Assembly (NCBI GenBank): GCA_021741945.1
Contig: JAIOWV010000065.1
Location: 1-7,283 of the forward strand
Direction: 5' to 3'
DNA from: Pontimonas sp.
GTDB taxonomy: Bacteria; Actinomycetota; Actinomycetes; Actinomycetales; Microbacteriaceae
Length of the DNA: 7,283 nt
The number at the start of each line of letters is the position of its first letter. The first letter of the stretch is position 1. The translations under genes and the position numbers were made by a program. This document shows, piece by piece, positions 6,424-7,283 of the stretch. The notes under the pieces were generated by a model. That model saw nothing but the letters and a program-made list of their open reading frames with translations. It ran no database searches and was not told the origin of the DNA.

Positions 6424-7185
6424 CTACCGTCCTTGAGCGACGGGAAACACCTTGGTATAGGGGTTGACCAATACGCGAGGACTCTTGAGTACCCGAAGAA
6501 ACTTGAGAAACCGGAAACCCAGCCCTACTACGCGACGCAGTATCGAGGGATTCCTGGAGAACACTTTGTTCTTCGCGTCGGGAATCGAGCCCTGAGTGAC
6601 CAGTTCAAGCACCAAATCTTTTTTCAGGACGATGTCGTGACGCTTCATCACACGATTCCGGAACAACTTATCGGTCCCGTATAAGCCCCAAAAATCCTCA
6701 TCGTAGCCGCCGATTGACCAGTAAAGATCTTTCGACAAAAAGTAGCTGTTGACGTGGGGAGCAACCTTGGCATCTGAGAAGTGGGCCCCACGGCCCAATG
6801 AAAAGACCCGAGATGAATCTTTGAGAGACAAGAGACCTTCCAGCGTTGCTTCGGGCACGATGTGGTCAATGTCGGTCAGCAAGACGTACGGGGCCGTAGC
6901 CTCATGAACTCCGATGTTGCGGGCGGCGTCTTGGTTCCAGGGCTTGTCCCGTTCAATTCGAAAAACTGAAAGCACTAGACGAAGATCGCCGCCTATAGCG
7001 TCGACTGCTGGATGATGTGGTGAGGCATCGTCGACAACAATCACCTCCACCCGTCGCGCAATCTTTGGGTCAAGGGTGCGAAAGTGCTCAAGCTGATACG
7101 CCCACATCTGCGGGTTGTCGTAGTACGGCATCACAATGGCAATGTCTGGACGCTCAGTGCTACTACTAACGCTCACTGAATCCAT
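6424..7185 (-). CDS. GT2-family (GT-A fold) glycosyltransferase
   Basis: First gene of the minus-strand operon, 253 residues from the ATG at 7185. It has the GT-A nucleotide-sugar fold: IVMPYYDNP (17-25), VIVVDDASP (48-56) with the uridine/thymidine-contacting aspartates, WNQDAARNIG (83-92), the metal-binding DID (105-107), and GGYDEDFWGLYGTD (159-172), which supplies the ED-type catalytic base region. The C-terminal 40 residues (about 213-245) are rich in Arg, Lys and hydrophobics and suggest peripheral membrane attachment. No true membrane helix is present. The start is uncertain. ATG 7185 has GGA six bases ahead, GTG 7176 has AAAAGGG nine bases ahead, and ATG 7245 lacks a Shine-Dalgarno and would leave only 17 bases to the divergent gene. 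The conserved domain begins after all three. It probably adds a sugar, perhaps rhamnose, to the lipid-linked intermediate; donor and acceptor are unknown. Confidence 0.9.
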   Translation of the reverse strand: MDSVSVSSSTERPDIAIVMPYYDNPQMWAYQLEHFRTLDPKIARRVEVIVVDDASPHHPAVDAIGGDLRLVLSVFRIERDKPWNQDAARNIGVHEATAPYVLLTDIDHIVPEATLEGLLSLKDSSRVFSLGRGAHFSDAKVAPHVNSYFLSKDLYWSIGGYDEDFWGLYGTDKLFRNRVMKRHDIVLKKDLVLELVTQGSIPDAKNKVFSRNPSILRRVVGLGFRFLKFLRVLKSPRVLVNPYTKVFPVAQGR

Positions 7186-7262
7186 CCCTTTTCCGCGTGG
7201 GTACTGCCGTCGCTGAGTAAGCTGGACGCGACTGGGGAACAGCATATTGCGAAGGACATCTG
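7186..7262. promoter_or_regulatory. Divergent intergenic region, probable promoters for the GT2-rml-wzm-wzt operon and for rmlB
   Basis: This 77-base gap separates two divergent starts and is the only place in the right half where promoters for both directions would be expected. On the minus strand TATGCT (7246 down to 7241) and on the plus strand CATATT (7243-7248) are overlapping -10-like hexamers. I found no convincing -35 at the right spacing for either, so exact sites are not established. Confidence 0.35.
7251..7256 (+). promoter_or_regulatory. Ribosome binding site of the right-edge gene
   Basis: GAAGGA six bases before the ATG at 7263. It is a good Shine-Dalgarno match that supports a real gene start at the right edge. 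Confidence 0.7.
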
Positions 7263-7283
7263 ATGAAGCTTTTTGTGACGGGC
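7263..7283 (+). CDS. rmlB: Start of an NAD-dependent sugar-nucleotide dehydratase/epimerase, probably dTDP-glucose 4,6-dehydratase (partial)
   Basis: Only seven codons lie in the window and they read MKLFVTG. This is how RmlB and related short-chain dehydrogenases begin, just before the GxxGxxG NAD-binding loop. A good Shine-Dalgarno stands six bases ahead. RmlB, the second step of dTDP-rhamnose synthesis, is the one expected here because rmlA and rmlC are adjacent and rmlB is not elsewhere in the window. GalE or another extended SDR enzyme would begin the same way, so the specific name is inferred from neighbours. The gene is divergent from the GT2-rmlC-rmlA-wzm-wzt operon. Confidence 0.7.

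Overview
The window looks like part of a surface-polysaccharide (lipid-linked glycan, O-antigen or cell-wall glycan type) biosynthesis and export locus. The organism is probably a high-GC Gram-positive bacterium (Actinomycetota), perhaps related to Microbacteriaceae. That assignment rests on the style of the RmlA, RmlC and DUF2142-like proteins and on a GC content that appears to be in the mid-to-high 50s by eye. It is an inference, because there is no rRNA or other taxonomic marker here. Coding density is very high and no gap longer than 100 bases lacks a gene.

Left half, plus strand: the 3' end of an unidentified gene runs in from the left edge (to 634). It overlaps by 4 bases a GT4-like glycosyltransferase (631-1749), which is followed after 18 bases by a large multi-pass membrane protein of the DUF2142/GT-C-like type (1768-3384).

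Right half, minus strand, reading from 7185 down to 3395: a GT2 glycosyltransferase, rmlC (dTDP-4-dehydrorhamnose 3,5-epimerase), rmlA (glucose-1-phosphate thymidylyltransferase), then the permease and ATPase of a Wzm/Wzt-type polysaccharide ABC exporter. Gaps are 24 and 4 bases, followed by two 4-base stop/start overlaps, so this is almost certainly one operon. Two start sites were moved inward from the longest open frame: 4959 for the permease and 4126 for the ATPase. Each then sits exactly on the stop codon of the preceding gene. At the extreme right, on the plus strand and divergent from this operon, the first seven codons of what is probably rmlB are visible (7263 onward).

The two gene groups converge at 3384/3395 with a 10-base gap that forms part of a small hairpin. 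Functionally, RmlA, RmlB and RmlC supply most of the dTDP-L-rhamnose pathway (rmlD is not in the window). The cytoplasmic GT2 and GT4 enzymes would build a rhamnose-containing glycan, and the ABC exporter would carry it across the membrane. The DUF2142-like protein has the look of a polyprenyl-phosphate-sugar dependent enzyme acting on the outer face. The least explained item is the truncated gene at the left edge. I see no mobile element, CRISPR array, tRNA or rRNA.
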